Positions 26,089-34,731 of a stretch of DNA of 64,000 bases are shown piece by piece. The first letter of the stretch is position 1; the number at the start of each line of letters is the position of its first letter. Source of the stretch: Flammeovirga sp. EKP202 (GTDB lineage: Bacteria; Bacteroidota; Bacteroidia; Cytophagales; Flammeovirgaceae); NCBI RefSeq assembly GCF_014534745.1, contig NZ_JACVVP010000003.1, positions 1 through 64,000 on the forward strand, given 5' to 3'. Below the pieces are notes generated by a model, which did no database searches, had not been told where the DNA came from, and saw nothing but the letters and a program-made list of their open reading frames with translations. A program made the position numbers and the translations under genes.

Positions 26089-27192
26089 ATGGCATCATTC
26101 GACAATTTAGAAATGGCTACCCTAGTAGGAAGCTCACACAAAAATTTCTCTAAATTAGAAAACCAATATAAAATTGAACCGCAGTATCAGAGCAAATTCA
26201 ACAAAGCAAAATTAATTGGAAATCTTTGTTACCCTGTAGAGGCCATCAATCAAAATTGGCTATACAAGAAGGTAGATAAAATTGAAACTGATAAAGATCC
26301 TGTATTTGTATTAGGGCATTGGAGAAGTGGAACAACTCACTTACATAACTTATTAAGTAAGGATCCTCAATTTGGTTTTGTGAATACGTTTCAAAGTGTG
26401 TTTCCAAATGCGTTAATGTTTGGAAAGAATATTTTCAGACCTATTATGAAAATGATGATGCCAAAAGAAAGACCTGCTGATGGTTTGAAACTAGATCCTG
26501 CTTTTCCACAAGAGGAGGAGTTTGCTTTAGGTAATTTACATGATATGTCATACTATTACTTTTGGTACTTCCCTAAGGATACTATAAAAATCTTTGATAA
26601 ATTCTTGTTAGGAAAAGGGCTGTCAGAAGATGAAAAGCAGCATTGGAGAACAACATATGAACGTTTTGCTAAACTTGCTCTTTGGCAAACTAAAGGTGAG
26701 CGTTTCTTGTCAAAAAATCCTCCTCATACTGCTAGAGTAGATGAGTTATTGAAGATATACCCTAATGCCAAGTTTATATATATCTACAGAAACCCGTATG
26801 AAGTGTATGGTTCAACTTTTAGATTCTTCAAAGGGGTTTTACCTAGTCAACAGTTCCAATCGATTACAGATGAAGAACTAAGTGATAATATTTTGAAGGT
26901 ATTTACTAAGATGTATGATAAATATGAGCAAGATAAATTATCGATTCCTTCAGAGAATCTTGTAGAAATCAAGTATGAAGAATTTTCTAAAGATAACCTT
27001 GGATATCTAGATAATATCTACAAGCAATTGGACTTAGGTGACTTCAGTAAGGTAAAAGATACAATGCAAAACTATTTGGATAGTTTGGGGTCACATAAAA
27101 AGCATAATTATAATTTCCCGCAGGAAACTATTGATAAAGTAAATTCTAATTGGAGTTATGCTTTTGAAAAATGGAATTATGACATGCTTTAG
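26089..27192 (+). CDS. Sulfotransferase family protein
   Basis: Transfers sulfate from PAPS to an unknown acceptor (glycan, lipid or small molecule). The 367 residues contain the 5'-phosphosulfate loop GHWRSGTTHLHNLL (near residue 75) and the 3'-phosphate-binding motif FIYIYRNPYEVYGSTFRFF (near residue 228), which place it in the Sulfotransfer_3 type family. A stretch of Phe and Pro residues between (FPKDTIKIF) resembles lipid- or polysaccharide-acting members. No signal peptide; likely cytoplasmic or membrane-associated. It stands alone, bounded by a long AT-rich gap and a convergent terminator. Confidence 0.85.
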   Translation: MASFDNLEMATLVGSSHKNFSKLENQYKIEPQYQSKFNKAKLIGNLCYPVEAINQNWLYKKVDKIETDKDPVFVLGHWRSGTTHLHNLLSKDPQFGFVNTFQSVFPNALMFGKNIFRPIMKMMMPKERPADGLKLDPAFPQEEEFALGNLHDMSYYYFWYFPKDTIKIFDKFLLGKGLSEDEKQHWRTTYERFAKLALWQTKGERFLSKNPPHTARVDELLKIYPNAKFIYIYRNPYEVYGSTFRFFKGVLPSQQFQSITDEELSDNILKVFTKMYDKYEQDKLSIPSENLVEIKYEEFSKDNLGYLDNIYKQLDLGDFSKVKDTMQNYLDSLGSHKKHNYNFPQETIDKVNSNWSYAFEKWNYDML

Positions 27193-27213
27193 ACATTGAA
27201 AATAGATAGAATA

Positions 27214-27250
27214 AAAAAATGGAGTAGGCTACAAACCTACTCCATTTTTT
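27214..27250. terminator. Bidirectional terminator
   Basis: Perfect 15-bp stem AAAAAATGGAGTAGG (27214-27228) with CCTACTCCATTTTTT (27236-27250), loop of seven. A-run on the left and T-run on the right let it serve both the plus-strand sulfotransferase and the minus-strand efflux operon. Confidence 0.93.
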
Positions 27251-27272
27251 ATTGCACATTATTCATTATAAA

Positions 27273-28709
27273 TTAATTATTTCCTTGAGCTTCCTGTTGT
27301 TCTTGAGGAGTAATCCAACCTCCACCTAAAGCTTTATACAATTGAATGTAAGCCGCTAAGATATTACTTTGAATCTTTACAAGGTTTAATTCAGCATCAA
27401 AGGCTTGTCTTTGTTGTTCAAGATATTCCAAGTAACTAGTAACACCTCTGTCATACCTTTGTTTTGAAAGATACTCGGCGTTACGTGCAGCTCTTGTATG
27501 TTTTTCTCTGGCAACACGCTCTTCTTCATAATATTGAATAGAAGCTAATGCATCTTCTACTTCTCTAAAAGCTAGAATAGCACTTCGTTCGTATTCTTGT
27601 ATAGAAGCTTCAAGCCTTGCCTTTTCAACCTCAACTTGTCTCTTATTTCTTCCCCATTGGAATAAAGGACCTGTTAAGCCAGCACCAATATTCCAACCTC
27701 CAGCTGGCCCATTTGCCGCATTATTTAAAGCTTGAGAAGCAATACCTCCTACTCCGGTAATACTAATTGTAGGAAAACGATTAGCAATAGCGGCACCTAC
27801 TTGAGCATTTTGAGCAACAATATCTTGCTCGGCTCTTAGTAAGTCTGGTCTTCTCTTTAATAGGTCTGAGGGAATACCTGCAGGAATCACTGGAGGCTTA
27901 ATTTGATTCTCCAAAGCCAAACCAGCTACATAGCTTTTAGAACTAGTACCAATCAGCACCGATAGTAAGTTTTCAGATAATGCAATACCTCTTTTATAAA
28001 TTGGAATACTACTTTCGGCAATTGCTTGCTGAATCTGTGCTTGATTAAGATCAAGTTCTGGAATAATACCTTGTTCGTATCTTGCTTCCATAATGATCAT
28101 TGAACTGTCTCTTGAAGCCAGTGTCTCTTGTGCAACCACTAGGCTGGCTCTATTTTCGAGTAACTGAACATAGGCTGCTGTGACTTCTGAAATTAAACTA
28201 ATTTGAACAGCTCTCAGTCCGTATACTGTACCTAAATAATTGGCATTTGCAGCTTCAGACAATCTTTTATTCTTTCCCCAAAGGTCAATTTCCCAGTTGA
28301 GACTTGCACCTGCGAAATAATTCCCATTCGCTCCCTCAGGTAATATAAAACCACTGTAAGTTCCGTAGGAATAATTGGCATCATAACTCAATTGAGGTCT
28401 TGTATTTACTTTTTGAATTCTGTAAAGTTTTTCGGCTTCAACAATTCTTTGCATCGCCACTTTTACATCCTGATTGTTTTCTAGAGCGACAGTAATCAAG
28501 CTGTCTAAAACTTGATCCTGAATCAATGTCCACCAACCGATAGTATCATTTTCTGTTGATACAAGACTATCAACTCCAAAACGATATTCAGAAGGCGAAG
28601 TGATGTCTGGAGCCTCATAATTCTTTCCCATTTTACAACTCCATAAGGAGAGTAAAATCATGCAACTGGCTAGGAGACGGTTTCGATTTGATATAATTAA
28701 GTTTTTCAT
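27273..28709 (-). CDS. RND efflux outer-membrane lipoprotein (OprM/NodT type)
   Basis: TolC-fold channel of 478 residues, third gene of an RND efflux operon. The N-terminus has a lipoprotein signal with lipobox LWSC (ILLSLWSCKMGKNYEAPDI). Two repeats of the outer-membrane efflux family are seen; the second has IPSDLLKRRPDLLRAEQDIV, AQVGAAIANRFPTISITGVG and RYDRGVTSYLEYLEQQRQ. It starts three nt after the pump gene, so all three are co-expressed. Substrates are unknown. Confidence 0.93.
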   Translation of the reverse strand: MKNLIISNRNRLLASCMILLSLWSCKMGKNYEAPDITSPSEYRFGVDSLVSTENDTIGWWTLIQDQVLDSLITVALENNQDVKVAMQRIVEAEKLYRIQKVNTRPQLSYDANYSYGTYSGFILPEGANGNYFAGASLNWEIDLWGKNKRLSEAANANYLGTVYGLRAVQISLISEVTAAYVQLLENRASLVVAQETLASRDSSMIIMEARYEQGIIPELDLNQAQIQQAIAESSIPIYKRGIALSENLLSVLIGTSSKSYVAGLALENQIKPPVIPAGIPSDLLKRRPDLLRAEQDIVAQNAQVGAAIANRFPTISITGVGGIASQALNNAANGPAGGWNIGAGLTGPLFQWGRNKRQVEVEKARLEASIQEYERSAILAFREVEDALASIQYYEEERVAREKHTRAARNAEYLSKQRYDRGVTSYLEYLEQQRQAFDAELNLVKIQSNILAAYIQLYKALGGGWITPQEQQEAQGNN

Positions 28710-28712
28710 GAT

Positions 28713-31700
28713 TTATGCCTCTCCGTTAGTTTGAATTTCTTTATCTCTTTTTTCTTCGTATTTCGCAATTTTACCTACAAGGACGAATAACATTGGATAT
28801 AAGAAAAGCCCTAAAATTGTGGCCATACCCATGCCTCCTAGTAGTGCCATACCCATTACTTTACGAGCTTCAGCACCAGATCCTGTTGCTACAACAAGAG
28901 GAAGAACCCCCAGGATAAAAGAGAAGGCTGTCATAAGGATAGGTCTAAAACGTAATTCTGCAGATTTGATAGCAGCATCGAATAATGATAGCCCTTCATC
29001 AAACTTTAACTTTGCAAATTCTACAATTAGAATGGCATTTTTTGCAGCCATGGCGATCAACATTACTAGTGAAATTTGAGCAAAAATGTTATTCTCATAA
29101 CTTTCACTGAAAAATCTTGCGACCCATATCATTAAAAAGGCTCCGAATATAGCAAAAGGAGTTCCTAGTAGAATACTGAAAGGCATTGACCATGATTCGT
29201 ACTGTGCTGCAAGGATTAGGAATACGAATAGTAAAGAGAAAGCAAAAATGATAAATACTGAACCTGATGCTTTCTTTTCCTGGTAAGACATACCATTCCA
29301 AGCATAGGTCATATTATCTGGTAATACTTCTGCTGCTACTTCTTCTAATGCATCCATTGCTTGACCAGAACTATATCCTGGTGCAGGAGAACCAGTTACT
29401 TCTACTGATCTTAGAAGGTTAAATCTATTGGTGAATTCGGGACCACTAATCTTTTCAACGGTTACTAATGTTGAAAGTGGAACATTGGAACCGTTTGAAG
29501 ATTTAACGTAGAACATATCCAATTGCTTTTCGTCGTTTCTGTATTCTGGTTCGGCTTGTACATAAGCACGATAAAGACGACCAAAACGGTTGAAGTCATT
29601 GATATAGGAACCTCCCAGGAATGCAGCAAAGGTTGTATAGACATCGTTTAAGTTCACACCGAGTTTTAAGATTTTATCTCTGTTGATATCAATGAAACGT
29701 TGTGGTACACTAGATTCAAACGTCGTAAATGCCATTCCGATTTCAGGTCTTGCATTTGCTGCTCTGATAAATTCATTCGTAAAGTTGGCCAAGTAGTCAG
29801 GGGTGTTACCTCCTTTATCTTGTACCATAATACTAAATCCGGAACCATTACCTAAACCTGGAATTGCAGGAGGACCAAAGGCAAATACTTTTGCTTCGGT
29901 GATTTGAGTAGCAAATAAGTAGTTTAATTTCTGTACAACTTGTTTTGCTGTCAATTCCCTCTCGTCCCAATTCTTAAGAGTTACAAAGAAAAAGGCGGAG
30001 TTGGTAGACATACTACTTGAAAGAAGTGAATAACCAGCTACTGTAGTGTTCATTTCGATTTCAGGAACTTGAGCTGCAATCTTTTCTATTTTCTTAGATA
30101 ACTCATTTGTTCTCTGTAAGGAAGAAGCAACAGGTAATTGGGCATTAATAAAGATATATCCTTGATCTTCTTCAGGAATAAAGCCTACAGGGACTTTCAC
30201 TCCTAACCAACCAGCTGCTAATAATGTACTTCCAATAAATAGACAACTCATTAGTATTTTACGTGTAGCGATTTTTGTTACATTTAAATAAGAATTTGTT
30301 GATCGATCAAAAATATTATTGAATACCTTAAAGAAAGCACCTAGAGGTCCACCAACAGGTTCTTTCTTCCTTAATATTAAACCACAAAGTGCGGGTGATA
30401 ATGTTAAGGCATTAAGTGATGAAAAACATACTGAAACGGCTACCGTAATGGCAAATTGTTGATAAAGTCGACCGGTTATACCAGCCATAGCTGCCACTGG
30501 AATAAATACAGCTACAAGTACTAAAGTAGTGGCAATTACAGGCGCAGTTACCTCACCCATTGCTTTATTAGTAGCGTCCTTCGGACTGTATCCTTCTTCT
30601 ATATAAACTTGCACGGCATCAACTACCACAATGGCATCATCCACTACAATACCGATGGCGAGTACCAAACCTAATAATGATAATACGTTGATGGTAAAAC
30701 CTAAAAGCGGGAATAGCATAAATGCTGCTACCAAAGAAACAGGGATCGCCATAGTAGGTACTAAGGTTGCTCTCCAGTCTTGGATGAAAACATATACAAC
30801 AAGTACTACTAATAATAAGGCAATAAATAATGTTTCAATGATTTCATTGATACCTGCTGTAATAGGTTTGGTAGAGTCAAGGGATACTTCGTACGCGATT
30901 CCATTAGGAAAATCTTCTTTTAAAGCATCCATCTTTGTGATCATCTCTTCTGCCAATGCTACTGCATTTGAACCTGGAGCTTGATAAACGGCAATTACGG
31001 CACAATTAGCACCATTCAGACGTGTAAATGCAGAATAAGTTTCTACACCAAGTTCAATACGAGCAACATCACTTAAATGAACTTGACTACCATCTTTGTT
31101 GGTTCTTACTACAATATTACCAAACTCTTCTTCAGATTGAAGACGGTCTGGAAGAAGAACTGTATAAGTAAATTCAGTTCCTTTTGGGGCTGGTTCCGCA
31201 CCAAATTTACCACCTGGAACGATTACGTTTTGATTATTAACCGCAGTTGTAATCTCCGGTATTGTTAAATTCAATTTTGCTAACCGATCGGGTTTAACCC
31301 AAATACGCATCGAATAATCTGAAGTACCTAATACGGATACACTACCGACCCCTTTTGTTCTTGCCAATACATCTTTAATATTGATCAAAGAGTAATTACC
31401 TAAGAAGTTTTGATCAAACCTACCATCAGGAGAGGTCAGTGTAATTAGCATCAAAATATTCGGCAATGATTTTTCTGTTTTTACACCTGTTCTTTTTACA
31501 CCTTCAGGTAGTTTAGGAGTGGCAGTAGCAACACGGTTTTGTGTAAATACTGTACTCATATCAGGGTCAGTACCAATATCAAATGATGTCTGTATTTGTA
31601 GAGTACCATCATTGGAGTTGATGGATTTCATATAGATCATATTTTCTACACCATTGATTTCTTGTTCTAATGGAGTAGCAACTGATTGCTCTACGTTTAA

Positions 31701-31880
31701 TGCACTTGCTCCTGTATAAGTTGCACTAATTCTTACAATAGGAGGAGTCAAGTTAGGGTACTGTTCAATTGGAAGTCCTGTAATTGAAACAGCACCAACG
31801 ATGGTCATAATAATGGCAATGACCATGGCGACAATTGGTCGCCTTACAAAAAAGTTTGATTTTATTTGTTCCTTGCTCAT
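28713..31880 (-). CDS. RND multidrug efflux pump, inner-membrane subunit (HAE1/AcrB type)
   Basis: Proton-driven pump of 1055 residues with 12 membrane helices and two large periplasmic loops. Signatures: FFVRRPIVAMVIAIIMTIVG at the start, GLPIEQYPNLTPPIVRISA, the proton-relay Asp pair in LAIGIVVDDAIVVVDA (TM4) and Lys in MAAKNAILIVEFA (TM10). This is the HAE1 rather than the heavy-metal class, since the pore and porter domains follow AcrB. The start codon overlaps the adaptor stop by one base. Confidence 0.96.
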   Translation of the reverse strand: MSKEQIKSNFFVRRPIVAMVIAIIMTIVGAVSITGLPIEQYPNLTPPIVRISATYTGASALNVEQSVATPLEQEINGVENMIYMKSINSNDGTLQIQTSFDIGTDPDMSTVFTQNRVATATPKLPEGVKRTGVKTEKSLPNILMLITLTSPDGRFDQNFLGNYSLINIKDVLARTKGVGSVSVLGTSDYSMRIWVKPDRLAKLNLTIPEITTAVNNQNVIVPGGKFGAEPAPKGTEFTYTVLLPDRLQSEEEFGNIVVRTNKDGSQVHLSDVARIELGVETYSAFTRLNGANCAVIAVYQAPGSNAVALAEEMITKMDALKEDFPNGIAYEVSLDSTKPITAGINEIIETLFIALLLVVLVVYVFIQDWRATLVPTMAIPVSLVAAFMLFPLLGFTINVLSLLGLVLAIGIVVDDAIVVVDAVQVYIEEGYSPKDATNKAMGEVTAPVIATTLVLVAVFIPVAAMAGITGRLYQQFAITVAVSVCFSSLNALTLSPALCGLILRKKEPVGGPLGAFFKVFNNIFDRSTNSYLNVTKIATRKILMSCLFIGSTLLAAGWLGVKVPVGFIPEEDQGYIFINAQLPVASSLQRTNELSKKIEKIAAQVPEIEMNTTVAGYSLLSSSMSTNSAFFFVTLKNWDERELTAKQVVQKLNYLFATQITEAKVFAFGPPAIPGLGNGSGFSIMVQDKGGNTPDYLANFTNEFIRAANARPEIGMAFTTFESSVPQRFIDINRDKILKLGVNLNDVYTTFAAFLGGSYINDFNRFGRLYRAYVQAEPEYRNDEKQLDMFYVKSSNGSNVPLSTLVTVEKISGPEFTNRFNLLRSVEVTGSPAPGYSSGQAMDALEEVAAEVLPDNMTYAWNGMSYQEKKASGSVFIIFAFSLLFVFLILAAQYESWSMPFSILLGTPFAIFGAFLMIWVARFFSESYENNIFAQISLVMLIAMAAKNAILIVEFAKLKFDEGLSLFDAAIKSAELRFRPILMTAFSFILGVLPLVVATGSGAEARKVMGMALLGGMGMATILGLFLYPMLFVLVGKIAKYEEKRDKEIQTNGEA

Positions 31881-33070
31881 TATACTCCTTCGTACTGTGA
31901 TTCGAATTGAACTACTTTGTATTTAATTGTTGCTCCTTCTTGAACTTTTTGTAGTCCTTCCAAAACAATTTTTTCTCCCTTTTTAAGGCCTGATCTAACA
32001 AGGAAGTAATCTTTATAAGCATGTCTTGCTAATTCAATACTTCTTTGTGCTACTTTGCCAGCTTCATCTACAACATACACTGAGTAACGTCCTTGGAATT
32101 CCATTACAGCTCTTTGAGGGACAAGGATACCTTCTTTTACAACATCGATGATTGATCTAACCTTAGCAAACTGCCCTGGTCTGATTAAACCATCAACATT
32201 TGGGAAGGTAGCTTGAATAAGAATTGCTCCAGTATTAGCGTCTACACTTCTGTCGATAAAATCAAAATGTCCTTTTTGACTATATACACTATTGTCAGAG
32301 AAGATTAAATCAAGGTTGTCTTCAGGAGTTTTACTATTACTCTTTTTTCTTCTCCCTGCTTTTTCTTCTGCTAATGCATATCTGCCCAATCTTAGGTAGT
32401 CATTTTCATTAATAAAGAAGCGGACATTAATTGAATCGATTCTAGAAACTGTATTTAAGATAACTGGGTTAGGGTCTTTCCCAACAAATTCTCCAACTTT
32501 TGCTTCTGTTTTACCAATAATACCATTGATTGGAGAAGTAATTCTTGTATATCCTAATTCAATTTGAGCCATTCTTAGATTGGCTTCAGCAGCAGCAACC
32601 ATAGATTCTGATGCTCCTTTTTCAGCTAAGGCAGCATCAAGATCTGATTTTGAAACAGCGTTTTGTTCTGCCAAAGGTTGAATACGCTCAAGATCATTAG
32701 ATGCTCGAATTAAGGTAACTTTAGCCTCTGCTAGTTGACCTTCTCGCATGGCTACATTAGCAGAGTATTGCTTAGGGTCTACTTTATAAAGTAATTGTCC
32801 TTTTTTAACCTCACTACCTTCTTTGAAATAAATTCCTTCTAAATATCCTTCTACTCTGGAACGAATAGGGATATCTTTTGTACCATAAACTTGTCCAACA
32901 AATTCTTTAGTTAAAGGTACGTCTTGAATAATTACTTCAGTGATTGGAATTTCAACTTGTGGTAATTGTGTTTGCTGTTGTTCAGCATCTTTACCACATC
33001 CAAACAGTAAATTGATAGTGAATGCAAGGGTTATTATTTTACAAGTTGCATTCAAAAAATGTAATGTCAT
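31880..33070 (-). CDS. RND efflux periplasmic adaptor (AcrA type)
   Basis: Membrane fusion protein of 396 residues linking pump and outer-membrane channel. Lipoprotein signal with lipobox LFGC (TINLLFGCGKDAEQQQ). The biotinyl-lipoyl-like half motifs SRVEGYLEGIYFKEGSEVKK and YTRITSPINGIIGKTEAKVG flank a coiled-coil hairpin (about residues 100-165) with EGQLAEAKVTLIRASNDLER. The beta-barrel and membrane-proximal domains follow. First gene of the operon; no TetR or other regulator is next to it, so its control is not visible. Confidence 0.94.
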   Translation of the reverse strand: MTLHFLNATCKIITLAFTINLLFGCGKDAEQQQTQLPQVEIPITEVIIQDVPLTKEFVGQVYGTKDIPIRSRVEGYLEGIYFKEGSEVKKGQLLYKVDPKQYSANVAMREGQLAEAKVTLIRASNDLERIQPLAEQNAVSKSDLDAALAEKGASESMVAAAEANLRMAQIELGYTRITSPINGIIGKTEAKVGEFVGKDPNPVILNTVSRIDSINVRFFINENDYLRLGRYALAEEKAGRRKKSNSKTPEDNLDLIFSDNSVYSQKGHFDFIDRSVDANTGAILIQATFPNVDGLIRPGQFAKVRSIIDVVKEGILVPQRAVMEFQGRYSVYVVDEAGKVAQRSIELARHAYKDYFLVRSGLKKGEKIVLEGLQKVQEGATIKYKVVQFESQYEGV

Positions 33071-33184
33071 TATTTTGAGATATTATGTAGTTAAGTATGT
33101 TATTATAATTAGAGTAAATCTATTAAAATTTATTCTATAATTGAATATAACCAATGAAAACCATCTGTATATATTGTTATTGAA

Positions 33185-34684
33185 TTATTCGGTTTCCCAA
33201 TTAAAACTTCTTTGAACAGCTTTTTTCCAATCACTTCTAGCAATTGAACGGTTTTTATCACTCATTTTATTTTCAAAAGATTTATCCATTTTCCATATTT
33301 TATTGATTTCATCGATATCTTCCCAATAGTTCACAGCTAGTCCTGCTAAAAAGGCAGCACCCATTGCGGTTGTTTCAAGTATTTTTGGGCGTACTACATT
33401 AATGTTTGAAATATTACTTTGTGTTTGCATAAGTAAATTATTGGCACAAGCCCCTCCGTCTACTCTAAGTTCTTTTGCATGCTCTTGGGTATCGGCTTGC
33501 ATTGCCTCAATGACATCTTGTGATTGAAGTGCAATAGCTTCCAGAGTAGCTCTTACGATATGCCCTTTTTGGGTTCCTCTTGTAATACCAATTAATGTAC
33601 CTCTGGCATATTGATCCCAGTAGGGTGCTCCAAGACCGGTAAGTGCGGGAACAAAAGTTACTCCGCCATTATTTTTGACCTCTTTGGCTATTTTTTCACT
33701 ATGATGTGCTTTTTTTATAATCCTCAATCCATCTCTAAGCCATTGTATTGCGGCACCTGCAACAAATACACTTCCTTCTAACGCATAATTGACCTGATCG
33801 CCAATTTTCCATGCAATGGTAGTTAGAAGTTGATGTTGAGAGGAGATAGCTTCTTTTCCGGTATTCATCATGATAAAACATCCGGTGCCATAGGTATTTT
33901 TTACCATTCCTTTTTTAGTACACATTTGACCAAACAATGCAGCTTGTTGGTCTCCCGCAATACCTGCAATAGGTATTTTACTTGCAAAAAGAGTTGTAGC
34001 TGTTAGGGCATAAACCTCGCTGCTACTTTTTACTTCTGGCAGCATACTTTTAGGAATATTAAAAATTTTGAGCAGTTTTTCATCCCATTTTAGAGTATGG
34101 ATATTAAAGAGCATCGTTCTGCTGGCATTGGTGACGTCGGTTACATAAGCTTTACCCCTTGTGAATTGCCAGATTAACCAAGTGTCTATAGTGCCAAATC
34201 GTAGAAGACCTTTTTCTGCTTTTTTTCGAGCACCTGGTACATTTTCTAGTATCCAGTGAATCTTACTGGCAGAGAAATAAGCATCTATGACAAGGCCAGT
34301 TTTATCATGTATTACTTTCGCATATTTTTCCTTAAGAGAATCGCAGTATTTTGCAGTTCTTCTATCTTGCCATACAATAGCGTTGTAGATGGGTTTACTG
34401 GTCGATGCATCCCAAACAACAGTTGTTTCTCTTTGATTAGTAATACCAATACCGGCGATGTTCAAACCGTTTAGTCCTTCTTTGGCAATACACTCGGCAG
34501 CAACAGCCGCTTGTGTTGACCAAATTTCTTTAGGATCATGTTCCACCCATCCTGGTTTAGGGTAATATTGTTTGAACTCTTTTTGTGCTGAATTAACAAT
34601 CTTACCTTTTTTATCAAAAAGAATAGCTCTTGAGCTTGTTGTACCTTGGTCTAAAGAGAGTATATATTGTTTGCTTTTACTCAT
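33185..34684 (-). CDS. glpK: Glycerol kinase
   Basis: Phosphorylates glycerol to glycerol-3-phosphate in the cytosol. The 499 residues match the family norm. N-terminal FGGY signature: [20 protein letters not shown]; others: [41 protein letters not shown] and [20 protein letters not shown]. No glpF or glpD is adjacent. A hairpin spans its translation start (34684-34717) on the sense strand. Confidence 0.96.
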   Translation of the reverse strand: MSKSKQYILSLDQGTTSSRAILFDKKGKIVNSAQKEFKQYYPKPGWVEHDPKEIWSTQAAVAAECIAKEGLNGLNIAGIGITNQRETTVVWDASTSKPIYNAIVWQDRRTAKYCDSLKEKYAKVIHDKTGLVIDAYFSASKIHWILENVPGARKKAEKGLLRFGTIDTWLIWQFTRGKAYVTDVTNASRTMLFNIHTLKWDEKLLKIFNIPKSMLPEVKSSSEVYALTATTLFASKIPIAGIAGDQQAALFGQMCTKKGMVKNTYGTGCFIMMNTGKEAISSQHQLLTTIAWKIGDQVNYALEGSVFVAGAAIQWLRDGLRIIKKAHHSEKIAKEVKNNGGVTFVPALTGLGAPYWDQYARGTLIGITRGTQKGHIVRATLEAIALQSQDVIEAMQADTQEHAKELRVDGGACANNLLMQTQSNISNINVVRPKILETTAMGAAFLAGLAVNYWEDIDEINKIWKMDKSFENKMSDKNRSIARSDWKKAVQRSFNWETE

Positions 34685-34717
34685 AGATGATGCAATGTTT
34701 TTCGATTACATCATCTA
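34684..34717 (-). terminator. Hairpin abutting the glpK start codon
   Basis: Arms TAGATGATG (34684-34692) and CATCATCTA (34709-34717), nine perfect pairs, in the 47-nt gap between the TPR/SpoIIE gene stop and glpK. On the minus strand the second arm runs into the glpK ATG (34684-34682). It could end the upstream transcript or control glpK translation; T-runs are weak. Confidence 0.35.
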
Positions 34718-34731
34718 AAATAGAAAATTAA

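Noticed and set aside
30631-30984. 117-codon open frame on the plus strand inside the RND pump gene
   Set aside because: It is antisense to the conserved TM4 region of the pump and encodes a low-complexity Ser/Thr/Asn protein with no start context.
27273-33070. RND operon considered as a heavy-metal (Cus/Czc) exporter
   Set aside because: The pump has the AcrB-like HAE1 pattern and no Met-rich or His-rich metal sites or metal-responsive regulator are present.
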